Assembly: GCA_022376515.1 (NCBI GenBank) | Contig: WTXI01000129.1 | Span: forward strand, 40,928-104,927 | DNA: 64,000 nucleotides | Source: Lactifluus volemus | Taxonomy: Eukaryota; Basidiomycota; Agaricomycetes; Russulales; Russulaceae | Reading direction: 5' to 3' | Notes under the pieces: generated by a model | What the model was told of the DNA's origin: nothing | The model's database searches: none | The model's input: only the letters and a program-made list of their open reading frames with translations | In this document: piece by piece, positions 52,241 through 62,968 of the stretch | How the letters are laid out: each line of letters starts with the position of its first letter | Position numbering within the stretch: the stretch's first letter is position 1 | Translations under genes and position numbers: made by a program

Positions 52241-52908
52241 TCATCGCTCGGTTACCATCCACTCATCATTCTTCCGTTGCTTGCGTTTGTATTCCGAGTC
52301 GTGCACAATGAACTCTTCACATTTCGCAAGCATCGCATCCCATTGCGTTTTCGTTTTCTTTTTTTTTTTTTTTTCGTTCGGTTGTTCCCGAGGTCTATGT
52401 CCTCTGTTGCCTGATTCGGAGTCCCATCTTCGGGACCGTGAGCCATCGCTTTCAGCCACCGTTGCTCCGCCTTTCGCACAGCACTGTGTGCATCGGACAA
52501 CATCTGGCGCTCCCTCTGCTCAAGTTTGGCACTGTCATTTCCCCACTCTTAGTTTGAGTATAACGCTTTAGTTGTTTTCGGGGGTTCTTCTCAGCTTGGG
52601 TAGCGCAGCCACCGTTACAGGATTTGTTATATACCTCGACTTCCTTCTTCACGCGTAGACCCCACACGTGTTCAGCGTCAAACTTACGGTATCGTAACTG
52701 TGTCGCCAGGTGCCGTCACGTCCCTCCAACCAATCCGCTGCATCCTTTTGTTCCTCTGCCGGCATTGCCATTGCCATTGCTTACGAGATCGAAACCCTTC
52801 TCCGCCGACAATGGTGGGCCATAACCCTGTGTTGTATTCTCTATTTCCTCTTTTGGTTTTACAGACGTCCTCGCCGTGAGGACGTCTGACCTCACGCGTT
52901 TTCGCCAT
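52241..52908 (-). CDS. Small hypothetical protein interrupted at an A16 tract
   Basis: I do not recognise the family. Pieces in reading order: a possible first exon MAKT (52908) with a hairpin-containing intron; GYGPPLSAEKGFDLVSNGNG; KFDAEHVWGLRVKKEVE, the most conserved-looking block; then after an intron AKLEQRERQMLSDAHSAVRK and AEQRWLKAMAHGPEDGTPNQ. After a 16-base T run on the plus strand (52359-52374, coding for Lys) comes TQWDAMLAKCEEFIVHDSEY, ending at 52241. The two sides of the run are in different frames, so the run length is probably wrong or slips. The second half is a charged helix or coiled coil. Introns are inferred and not all phases fit. Confidence 0.4.
52862..52888. repeat. 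Perfect inverted repeat, 11-bp arms, 5-base loop
   Basis: The arms cagacgtcctc (52862-52872) and gaggacgtctg (52878-52888) are exact reverse complements around gccgt. Each arm contains the palindrome GACGTC. It lies within the predicted first intron of the minus-strand gene, just after its ATG. It could form a hairpin in RNA or be a paired CRE/ATF-type (TGACGTCA-like) protein-binding site. Confidence 0.7.
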
Positions 52909-53347
52909 CTCACCCCCCTAGGAAGCCTAATCGTGTATCTTCACCCCTTCTGACGTGCCTCTGGAAGTCCTTTACTCGTTCGTTTCCCCTACATCAGCTG
53001 ATTAGGCTTCAGACCCTCCGTCCTAACAACAAATATTACACTTCAGGCCGGTTTGTGGACTTGTTCGTGTAAGTCTTGATGTTCTCGATCTTCATGTGTC
53101 AGACATCTCGACGATTGAATATCGAAAATCACATGCTTCTTTGCACTTTCAAGGTTTGCTTCTCACGCCATTAAGAAAGAGAAATATATCTTCCCGACTC
53201 ACATTCGAGCCTATCGTTGTGCTCTGGGGTTTATCATACCCCTATTTTCAATCTCAAGTAGAATTACCCCCTTCTTGGACACCTCGGAGGGTGTTTCACC
53301 GTTTTTTCATATTCCGGAGTTTCATCTTCCGGGGTTCGAGGTGTCAT
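52909..53347. other. Upstream spacer, nothing recognised
   Basis: Holds the likely promoter of the minus-strand gene at 52.9 kb. No other element recognised. Confidence 0.35.
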
Positions 53348-54035
53348 GTCTTGTGCTCAACTTGAGCCTCGAATTAGTCCGAGGGCTGGAAGATTCCATT
53401 GTTTGGGGCGAAAGGAAACCCGAGCGTCGACTCGGACTGCCTCGTTCAACGTTCAAGGAGTCCTTATCGTTACCGACATTGCCAATTAGGTCACCAGTGG
53501 TGATACTTCGATCTCCAACATTGCGATCACCGCGACTCGGGCTTGTTACTGCGGCGACGAGGCTGGGCTTACGCCGACAGCCATACAGTAACTATGCTTG
53601 CATGTCCAGAACACTACGGCTCCGGTCGCACATGCAACGCAAGCGTCAAATGGCGCTACTGTATCTAAAAGATCGCCGATGATCTCTCCCATGTTTTGTC
53701 TTAGTCACAAGCTCTTGATGGCTGTGATCTGCTATCTGTCGTTCCCAACAACTCTTGATACGATTTGCAAGCGAGCCGACAAACCTGTGATGATTCTCCC
53801 CCACTACTCTCAGCCTCAACCAAGTTACGCAGGCAAAGGAAAGGGTATTGACGCCATTAACGTTTATGTTTATGTTCAACCGTTTTTGTTTTTTTCTCAC
53901 GGAGCGCCGATTTCAATTTCCTCGAACGAAGGACGGCGATATCTCAGGATCTCAAGCATCAAGCACAGCATCCGGCAACTTCGCACCCATCGCTCGAGCT
54001 ATTCTCTCACCCCAGTATACTATGCGAACCTTTAG
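53348..54035 (+). pseudogene. Coding-like frame with two in-frame stops, unidentified
   Basis: From an ATG at about 53347 a frame reads MSCAQLEPRISPRAGRFHCL and VQGVLIVTDIAN, then a TAG (about 53488). It resumes with VTSGDTSISNIAITATRACY and CGDEAGLTPTAIQ, meets a TAA (about 53589), then continues VQNTTAPVAHATQASNGATV and beyond to 54035. A second frame (53275-53682) is also open. Composition suggests former or frame-broken coding sequence. No domain recognised. Confidence 0.3.
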
Positions 54036-55575
54036 TTGCCTCCTCTGGTTGTGGAACGTTTTTCTCAGACCCGGATTTGGTACGTCTCTGCATATGATAA
54101 AATTTCACAATTTCAACAGCACCGGCTTCGGCCTGAAGCTGCTTCCTTGTCTCTTTCCTGAGCCAGTAGGATCCGGCCCCCATACGGATCTTGCTACCAT
54201 CGACTACCCGCGGCATGTGATCGGTGTGATCGATGTGGCCCTTACTTGACAAATTTGGTCATTTAGCCCGACGGAGGTAACTTAGCTGGAACTCCGAAAT
54301 TATTGCTGTGAGGTTAGCAACTGCGCAAGGAAGCTTTTTCCCTTTCTTCCTAATTTTCCCGGAATAAGATACCGTCGTAGTTACACCAAAAATCTAGCGT
54401 TGTGCCAGTGTATGTATTGATTAGAATGTAACAAGTTAACACTGGACCTGGCGGGCTACCGGCTGCCCATATGACCCGGGTAAATAAACCTGTTCTATGG
54501 ACGATCGCGGCTGATTTTATTGATGGATTCCTCCGGCTCCGGTCTGCAGTTTTTCCTGTCATCGTTTGAAATTCGGCTGTTTTGCTTGTCAGCGCACGCT
54601 CGTCACTTGGAAAAACGCAAGCGCAACAACAGTTTATTCAAGTTACATTTCACTTTTGTCGATTTCTCAAACGGCTTAACAATTCTATTCTCGCCCCGCT
54701 GACGTCACCAAGCCCTCATACTTCCCCCCGAGCTCCCATGATCAGTGAGATGGCTTGTGCTCTCAGGGGGGGCTTGCTAGCAGAATCCGGTGCTAGTGGC
54801 TGGAATTGGCAGTGCGGTATTCCATTCTCGTTTCTTTTTTTTCTTTTCACAGAAAGGCCTGTATGCTTTCTTTATTACTGTGCCGAGAGTAGGTACCGTG
54901 TGTGTTATCCCCTAGTAGGTCTCTCCACCGGATAAGTCCAAAAGGCCACTGCCTTCCTTTTCCATCCGTTCAGGCTGTTGACGGGGAAAAGTTTCATCAT
55001 CAGCTTTGTGCCACCTCGACATGGGCTCGAGAACAATTTGATCGCGACCATCCCTGCTACCACCACCACCACCACCACGGCACGACAGCTACGGCCGTGA
55101 TAACGACAATAACCTCTCCAACTAAGGGGGAAAGCGCCCACGCTTTTTATGAGTTAATAGAGGTTGGGCGGAGGGCTTTGAATTGATGCGAAAGTACATA
55201 TGCGGGTTGAACTCTCTCATACTCGAAAGGAACTCCACGCCTGAATTTTTGTTAGTGTCTCACTTAGCCGTAGGTGGGAGGTCCACTTCATATAAGTGAC
55301 AAATCCGTCTACGTCCCTGCTTGGAAACCGACTCATTTCCCTTGGTCAAACTTGTCGGTAACATATCCATCCCCTTGAGTGGACGGGGCCACATGCCAAG
55401 TTCGAAGTACCACCCAGGTTACGTTATGCCCCATCCATGTCATATATCTTAGTCATGTAAACCCAGAAGTGCCTTTCTCAGAAAATTCTGTTCTTTTTTT
55501 TTTGGAGAGGTGTAGCTAGTCTGCAATCGACAATCGAGTATGCCCAAAAGCGCGTTGAATTTGCGTGTATACCAC
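54036..55575. other. Intergenic, contains short CCA/CAC microsatellite
   Basis: No convincing gene. A trinucleotide CAC run lies at about 55060-55079. The right end borders the P450 tandem duplication. Confidence 0.5.
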
Positions 55576-56255
55576 GGGCCTGTGTCCTGAGGTATAGCGA
55601 GCACTCTGTCTCCAGTAGCTTGAAAACGGAAGGTTTGAAATCTCGAGCAAAGTGGAGAATTGAAACAGAGAAGGAGAACGTGACCTCCGAGTCGCGCCTA
55701 GGGCTGACGGTCACGGTTATGACTGAATTACTCGCGAGATAATCACCGCATTCGAATCGGAAGTCGATCTAGGTTGTCAAGTTTGGTGTCAAATTACGAG
55801 AGTTGGTGATGTTCGTTGGAGTAGGGATTAGGGACAGCGGGGGCGGGATGACAGGCGTGGGAAGCGTAACAGACATTGTGTACAGTTACCCGACGTTGAG
55901 ATAAGCACAGACAACGCGACTTCATCCCTAACCACGATTTCCTCAGGGCAGCGCCCGACCCTCCACCGTGTTAACGAAATTCGCATTAATGGTCACGTTT
56001 CTAGATGATCCAGAGTGGACGATGTAGCCTCAACTGTAGGGCGCTACGTTGATGTCGGGATTATAATAACGGGCACTTCGGCTGGATCCGACTCGGAGAA
56101 AGAATGCTGACCAAGATTGCCATCCCTACAAGCCTACAATGAAGTGTCATCGAAGACACTACTAGTACTGCTACTTCGAGTAACAGACCCTTCTCAAGGT
56201 CTCGACACGAGGGGCGGGAGTTCGAATTTGATACCCTACATGTCTAATATCCAAG

Positions 56256-56265
56256 TATATTTATA
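56256..56265 (+). promoter_or_regulatory. TATA box of P450 copy 1
   Basis: tatatttata ends 57 bases upstream of the P450 copy 1 ATG. The same sequence is at the same distance in copy 2, so it is a conserved core promoter element. Confidence 0.6.
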
Positions 56266-56321
56266 GGAGTTTGCTTCATGTCCCTCTTGACTGCGATATT
56301 CCTGGCTTGTACCACCGGGCC

Positions 56322-58285
56322 ATGTCCTCTTTTTCTCTGTTGTCCATCGATCTGAACGAGGTTTCTATATCCTCAATTCCTCAATTACGACAGGCCATGA
56401 AAGATAACCCAATACTCTCCATTGGCCTCATTGTTGGTCTTGTGCTATTTTACACGGCTCGCTACATCGCGAGCCCATATCGCAAGCTTCCTCCAGGGCC
56501 CTCCGGTTATCCGATCATAGGGAATCTCCTCGAGTTAAAGTCTGCCCAGTGGCTCAAGTATTCAGAATGGAAAAAGAAATACGGTCAGTCCCTCCCTTGT
56601 ATCAGTGATCTCTAGGCCACACTTCTGAAACCTATCGAACCAGGCGATCTCATCTACCTCAATGTAGCTGGCCAGCCAATGGTCGTGATCAACTCTCAAA
56701 AGATCGCCGCAGACTTGCTAGATAGACGTGCAGCAATATATTCAGATAGGCCTCCTCTTATTGTCGCATCCGAGATCATGTGTGGTGGTCTCCTCTTCTC
56801 ATTATCCCACTATGGCGATGTGTAAGTGTTTTCTACCATCCGAATCGATGCATAAACTAAAGTGAAAGGAAAATAAGTTGGCGCCGAATGCGCAAGGCTT
56901 CGAATGAATGGTTTTCGAAAGAATCCGTCAAACAGTTCCACGAGACACAGATGACAGAGGCTGTCATTCTTGTCTCTGACTCGCTCGCTAAGCCGGCTCG
57001 ACTGGAACAGAATTATCGCCGATCTTCAGCATCAATGGTTCTATCTGTGATTTATGGCCAGCCACCAATCAAATCAGAGGACAACCATATTGTTGACTTG
57101 ATCGACGATCTCGTTCGCCGACTTACTCGCGCTGCATATCCAGGGGCCTACTTAGTCGAAGTTTTCCCCTGGATGCGATATATTCCTAGCAGGTAAGTAT
57201 CGCCAATTCATTGCATCGAGGTCTATCTCAGACTGATGTAACTGATAAATCAGGCTGGCGAAGTGGAAGCGAAATGCCGAGACCGGGCACAAGAAAGATT
57301 CAGAAATGTTGGAGGGCCTTATTGAACCAGCAAATATCAACGTTGTATGAACCTTCCCCTCGTAATTGTTATGCGTCATACATACAACTTATTTCCCACA
57401 GGCAAAAGGAAATGATGATGAAAGCCTAAGCGCGCAATTGATTCGTAATGTTGAGAGGAATAAGCTATCATCTAAAGAGCGCTCGTGGCTCGCGGGTACT
57501 ATGTAGTAAGTGTTATCATATGGTCGTAGACGGAAATGAACGCCCTACATGACAGTATTGCCGGTTCCGACAGTACATCGACATTGATGTCTTGGTGGAC
57601 ACTCGCAATGATGGAATATCCTGAGACCCAGGCTCGCGCACAAGCAGAACTCGACGACATTGTCGGACGTGATCGTCTTCCAACATTTGCAGACTATCCA
57701 CACTTGCCTTACATTCGTGCTATGGTCAAAGAGACCCTGCGCTGGTCCTCAATCAGTCCTCTGGCCGTGCCCCATCGATCCACTCAGGATGACTGGTACG
57801 AAGGCATGTTCATCCCGAAAGGCACCATCTGTGTTCCGAATGTATGGCACATGAATCACGACCCCGAGATCTATGGCGAGGATGCAGCGCAATTTAACCC
57901 GTCGCGATATCTTGATGCCAATGGAGATGTTGTTCCTGGACCGTCTGACACCAAAGATGAAGGTCATTTTACTTATGGATTTGGGCGTAGGATATGCCTC
58001 GGTCGTCACGTAGCAAACAATTCGGCGTTCATCGACATTGCGATGATGTTATGGGCAAGCAAGATCTCGCGGAAGAAAGATGAGTCTGGCCAGTTGCTTC
58101 CGTTAGATGGCAAGTTCGTCGAACAAGGAATTCTATTGTAGGGATTGTAACCACCTGTTGATAGGCGTGATGCTGACATGGGTGACTGATATAGACACCC
58201 TGCTCCTTTCGAATGCGAGATAACCCCTCGTTTCCCGGAGGTTCCTGCCCTCTTGGCACGAGAACGGGAGCTGCGCGAGTCGTGA
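56322..58285 (+). CDS. Cytochrome P450 monooxygenase, copy 1 (intact, 539 aa)
   Basis: Haem-thiolate monooxygenase anchored in the ER membrane; the substrate cannot be told from sequence. Exons 56322-56583, 56644-56821, 56878-57192, 57254-57341, 57402-57505, 57556-58137 and 58195-58285 join in phase without breaks. Residues about 30-50 (ILSIGLIVGLVLFYTARYI) form the N-terminal membrane anchor, followed by the proline hinge LPPGPSGYPIIGN. The C-helix has WRRMRK. The I-helix oxygen-activation motif is AGSDST, the K-helix ExxR is KETLR, the PERF-type motif is FNPSRYLD, and the haem loop is FGRRICLG with its ligand Cys. The protein ends ARERELRES. It resembles the broad basidiomycete CYP clan of OrdA-like enzymes, a family-level impression only. 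A near-identical paralogue lies 4.4 kb downstream. Confidence 0.95.
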
Positions 58286-59360
58286 CCACAGATACTGTAA
58301 GGTCAACGTGAGCGCCGTCCTTGGAACCACCTTCCTTTACTTCCTTCTGCCCTTTCCCTTTCATCGTTTCACCGTTATCTTTGGTGCTCTCCAACAGCCC
58401 TAGACTACCGGTGCTCCACCAAGCAGTGCCTTCTACCCTTCCTTGTACTCCTCAACGTCGTCTCGGCAACGACCACCTTCAACTCCTCTGTCCAGTTATG
58501 GTGTTGTGGTACACTTATAATCCTATTTCGCATCTCATCCCCTTTCGTTCCAACGTCTTCTGCAACATCGCCCCTTGTCTCCCCTGATTTCAACCTGTTT
58601 GCCATGTCTCTTACTGTACTACTTCAGTTTGTGACTTAGTCCTTTCCCCTGTTTCAAGAGAATGCGACGCAGAGGGTGTTCTTTTTTGGTAAATGTGTCA
58701 AGAAATTTTAAGGAAGAGAAAAAGCCACTTCGAGTGGTAGAACTCTGACGTCTCATTAAAAGCGCCCTTCGGATGAAGCGCTCCCTGATCGTGAGAGAAT
58801 CGGATTCACCGGAAGAGAATCCAGGTCGTGTTCTCATTTGGACGGGTTGCCAGTGAATGATCTCGGAGTAACGGTCATGAGCAACGGAGGATTTATAGCA
58901 GCTAGGTTTAAAAAAAAAAGGGACACGCTCAAGCGAGACGGTGACGCCATATGCGCCAGATGTAAGGCGGGTATACTACTCATTAGATCATCAATGAAAG
59001 TCATAACGGCCAGGAACAGGATCAAGTTGTGCGCAAACACGAGGCCGTGAAGCTGTCACATAGGAAGCGTTCACATCGTTACGTAGTATGGTCTCAGACC
59101 CTAAAATAAAGCTTCGACAGTAAAAAATTGTTTATCGTTGAATCGGTGGCCTCGCTATGCATGAGCCTTGGTCCGTAGCAAGCAAGCTCTGTTCTGCATG
59201 AGCCTGGCGTGCGTCGAAAGCCTACCATGCTAGTTCAAGCTGTCTGTAGCGGATGATGATGGAAAACACTTATTTGTGAATGTGCCAGCCTACAGGCAGT
59301 AGGCAGGGAATGCTGAGCGAACACACGGGCGGGCCTGTGTCCTGAGGTATATCGAGCACT
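58286..59360. other. 3' region of P450 copy 1
   Basis: No gene. The C/T-rich stretch at 58320-58600 and the sequence beyond recur after copy 2 (62700-63800), so the duplication extends at least 1 kb downstream of the coding region. Confidence 0.6.
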
Positions 59361-60005
59361 CACCTAGCCATCGTGATTGATGTGCTGCCGGTACCAATGT
59401 ACTAGATGGATTAGAAATTCATTATTCACACTGTGAGTGAGCATACGACAGCACGTACTACGTACTGCTTGCAGGCCATGAGTGCCCTCTCAACGAAGAA
59501 TCGATATCATAACACGTAAACGAGACAAATACAGCAATTATTCTGGATAACTGAAGCAGCACAAGTGAGATGGGCCTCGAAAGTGTGAAGAGGCTCGACC
59601 ATCAGATCTTGCTTAGACGTGACCCTGGATCGTTCTAGACATCCACTACGAGTGCTCTGCAAGCCACTGAGATGTGCTGAGGACAGCTTCTATCGTTTGT
59701 GTCCCGTATGACAATTTAACGGAGCCCTTCGTTGTCGCCTGCAGCCCGCATCTTGGGTCAACTGTATTTTTCATCTGATGCATTGCATTGAATCCAAAGG
59801 TATCCCAGGAGAATGAAAAGGGGGGGACCGCTGAACGCGATATCAGATGTGACAACGTTAACTTGGGACTATCCTGAGTAAATCGAGGTAGAGGTTCACG
59901 GTATTTTGAGAAACTGGTGATACAGTATTGGGTACTGTATAAAATGTTGCACACGAGACAAAGAACGGCACAAATCAAACTCGGAAGGCATTCTGATCCC
60001 GCACT
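59361..60005. mobile_element. 645-bp insertion in unit B flanked by GCACT
   Basis: Unit A reads cgagcactctgtctccag. Unit B reads cgagcact, then 645 extra bases, then gcactgtctccag. GCACT is present at both ends (59356-59360 and 60001-60005), as expected for a five-base target duplication. No terminal inverted repeat or coding capacity was recognised, so the element type is open. A deletion from unit A is the alternative. Confidence 0.4.
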
Positions 60006-60368
60006 GTCTCCAGTAGCTTGAAAACAGAGGGCTTGATATCGAGCAAGGTGGAAGGTTGAAACAGAGAAGACCAGTGTTGTCAAGTTTGATGTCAAATTAC
60101 GAGAGTAACGATATTCGCAAAATTCTCAATGTAACCTCAACTGTCGCTACGTTGATGTCGGGATAGTTATAACGGGCACTTCGGCTGGATCCGAGAAAGA
60201 ATTACTGACCAAGATTGCAATCCCCATCAAGCTTACAATGAAGTCAATGAAGAATCATCGGGGGCAGTACTAGTACGGCTACTTCGAGTAGCGGACCCTT
60301 CTCAAGGTCTCGACACGAGGGATGGGAGCTCAAATTTGATACCCTACATGTCTAGTCCAATCCAAGTA

Positions 60369-60622
60369 GTATAAAATTACAGGAAATCCTAATATTCCCA
60401 CGGGCGTGAACCCACCTTGCGAGCATCGTTGCTAGTGTTGTAGACCAAAGTAGTTGAAGCGCGGCAGAGCCTTGTCCAAATATGGACGTCACTGCGCCCG
60501 GGCCAGTGGCGCTCAAGTGGCAGTCCCACAACTAGTACAGTAGCTCTAGTCATCTGCCTGTCACGGCAGCCTGTGAGATTCCGTATTCCGAGACGAAAAA
60601 AATAGGACCTTGTATCCAAGTA
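60369..60622. mobile_element. 254-bp insertion with 9-bp direct repeat, next to TATA box
   Basis: Unit A has a single atccaagta directly before tatttatagg. Unit B has atccaagta at 60360-60368 and again at 60614-60622, with the extra sequence between. A nine-base flanking repeat fits a target-site duplication of a non-autonomous DNA transposon, Mutator-like by length; hAT elements give eight. No clear terminal inverted repeat was seen. The insertion abuts the TATA box of P450 copy 2. Confidence 0.5.
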
Positions 60623-60630
60623 TATTTATA
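60621..60630 (+). promoter_or_regulatory. TATA box of P450 copy 2
   Basis: tatatttata ends 57 bases upstream of the copy 2 ATG, as in copy 1. Upstream promoter sequence is displaced by the 254-bp insertion. Confidence 0.6.
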
Positions 60631-60686
60631 GGAGTTCGCTGCATGTTCCTCTCGGCTGCGATATCCCTGGCTTGTACCACCGGGCC

Positions 60687-62968
60687 ATGTCCTCTTTTTC
60701 TCTGTTGTCCATCGATCTGAACGAGGTTTCTATATCCTCAATTCCTCAATTACGACAGGCCATGAAAGATAATGCAATACTCTCCATTGGCCTCATTGTT
60801 GGCCTTGTGCTATTTTACACAGCTCGCTACATCTCGAGCCCATATCGCAAGCTTCCTCCAGGGCCCTCCGGTTATCCGATAATAGGAAATCTCCTCGAGT
60901 TAAAGTCTGCCCAGTGGCTCAAGTACTCAGAATGGAAAAAGAAATACGGTCAGTCCCTCCCTTGTATCAGTGATCTCTAGGCCACGCTTCTGAAACCTAC
61001 CGAACCAGGCGATCTCATCTATCTCAATGTAGCTGGCCAGCCAATGGTCGTGATCAACTCTCAAAAGATCGCCGCAGACTTGCTAGATAGACGTGCAGCA
61101 ATATATTCAGATAGGCCTCCTCTTATTGTCGCATCCGAGATCATGTGTGGAGGTCTCCTCTTCTCATTATCCCGCTATGGCGATGTGTAAGTGTTTCATA
61201 TCATCCGAATCGACGCATAAGCTAAAGTGAAAGAAAAATGAGTTGGCGCCGAATGCGCAAGGCTTCGAATGAATGGTTTTCGAAAGAATCCGTCAAACAG
61301 TTCCACGAGATACAGATGACAGAGGCTGTCATTCTTGCCTCTGACTCGCTCGCCAAGCCGGCTCGACTGGAACAGAATTATCGCCGATCTTCAGCGTCAA
61401 TGGTTCTATCTGTGATCTATGGCCAGCCACCAATCAAATCAGAGGACAACCATATTGTTGACTCGGACTTGATCGACAATTTCCTTTACCGACTTACTCG
61501 CGCTGCATATCCAGGAGCCTACTTAGTCGAAGTTTTCCCCTGGATGCGATATATTCCTAGCAGGTAGGTATCGCCAATTCATTGCATCGAGGTCTATCTC
61601 AGACTGATGTAACTGACAAATCAGGCTGGCGAAGTGGAAGCGAAATGCTGAGACCGGGCACAAGAAAGACTCGGAAATGTTGGAAAGCCTTATTGAACCA
61701 GCAAAGATCAACGTTGTATGAATGTTCCCCTCGTATTTGTTATGCATCATACATACAACTTATTTCCCACAGGCAAAAGGAAATGACGATGAAAGTCTAA
61801 GCGCGCAATTGATTCGTAATACCGAGAAGAATAAGTTATCATCTAAAGAATGCTCGTGGCTTGCAGGTACTATATAGTAAGTGTTATCATATGGTCGTAG
61901 ACGGAAATGAACGCCCTACATGCCAGTGCTGCCGGTGCCGACAGTAATGCGACATTGATGTCTTGGTGGACACTCGCAATGTTGGAATATCCTGAGACCC
62001 AGGCTCGCGCACAAGCAGAACTCGACGACATTGTCGGACGTGATCGTCTTCCAACATTTGCAGACTATCCACACTTGCCTTACATTCGTGCTATGGTCAA
62101 AGAGACCCTGCGCTGGGCCTCAATCGGTCCTCTGTCCGTGCCCCATAGATCCACTGAGGATGACTGGTACGAAGGCATGTTCATTCCGAAAGGCACCATC
62201 TGCGTCCCGAATGTAATGGCATATGATCGCGACCCAGAGGTATATGGCGAAGGACGCGGCGCAATTCAACCCGGGCGCGATATCTTGATGCCCAATGGAG
62301 ATGTTGTTTCTGGACCGTCTGACACCAAAGAGGAAGGCCATTTTACTTATGGATTTGGGCGTAGGATATGCCTCGGTCGTCATGTAGCAAATAACTCGAC
62401 GTTCATCGACATTGCGATGATGTTATGGGCAAGCAAGATCTCGCGGAAGAAAGATGAGTCTGGCCGGTTGCTTCCATTGGATGTGGGCAAGTTTGTCGAA
62501 CAAGGACTTCTATTGTAAGGATTATAACCACCTGTTGATAGGCGGGATGCTGACATGGGTGACTGATATAGGCACCCTGCTCCTTTCGAATGCGAGATAA
62601 CGCCTCGTTTCCCGGAGGTCCTGCCCTCCTGGCACGAGAACAGGAGCTGCGGGAGTCGTGACCACAGATACTGTAAGGTCAACGTGAGCGCCGTCCTTGG
62701 AACTATCTGCCTTTACTTCCTTCCGCCTTTTCCCTTTTCCTCGTTTCACCATTATCTTTGGTGCTCTCCAACAACCCTAGACTACCGGTGCTCCACCAAA
62801 CAGTGCCTTCTACCCTTCCTTTCACTCCGCAACGTCTTCCCGGCCACGACCACCTTCAACTCCTCGGTCCAGTTATGGTGCTGTGGTACACTCCTTCGTA
62901 CCGGTTTTGCCTCTCCTCACAGCTCCAATACACGGTTACTTGTCTCGTTTGTTTTGCGTTCCTTATAA
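60687..62968 (+). CDS. Cytochrome P450 monooxygenase, copy 2 (indels in PERF region and C-terminus)
   Basis: Paralogue of copy 1 with the same seven-exon structure: 60687-60948, 61009-61186, 61243-61563, 61625-61712, 61773-61876, 61927-62514, and 62572 onward. The membrane anchor, proline hinge, KETLR and FGRRICLG haem loop are kept. Differences are clear. The I-helix reads AGADSNAT rather than AGSDSTST, so the conserved Thr is shifted. Two residues (Asp-Ser) are inserted in exon 3. Three single-base insertions near 62248, 62272 and 62293 scramble the PERF segment into GRGAIQPGRDILMP before the frame recovers. In the last exon one T is missing near 62620, so the ARERELRES end is lost and translation would run to 62968. 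It is either a young diverging or pseudogenising copy, or sequence error; copy 1 homology would put the stop near 62660. Confidence 0.85.

Larger units (their letters stand above)
55576..59318. repeat. Tandem duplication unit A (P450 copy 1)
   Basis: The unit begins with cctgtgtcctgaggtata and ends near caggcagtaggcagggaatg. Its promoter, whole gene, 3' region and downstream non-coding sequence recur in unit B with high identity. It lacks the two segments found inserted in unit B at 59361-60005 and 60369-60622, so it shows the uninterrupted form of both sites. It contains about 230 bases (55690-55920) that are missing from unit B. Confidence 0.85.

Noticed and set aside
55060..55080. CAC run as a CRISPR-like or telomeric repeat
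   Set aside because: A simple trinucleotide microsatellite; no spaced repeats and no TTAGGG array anywhere in the window.
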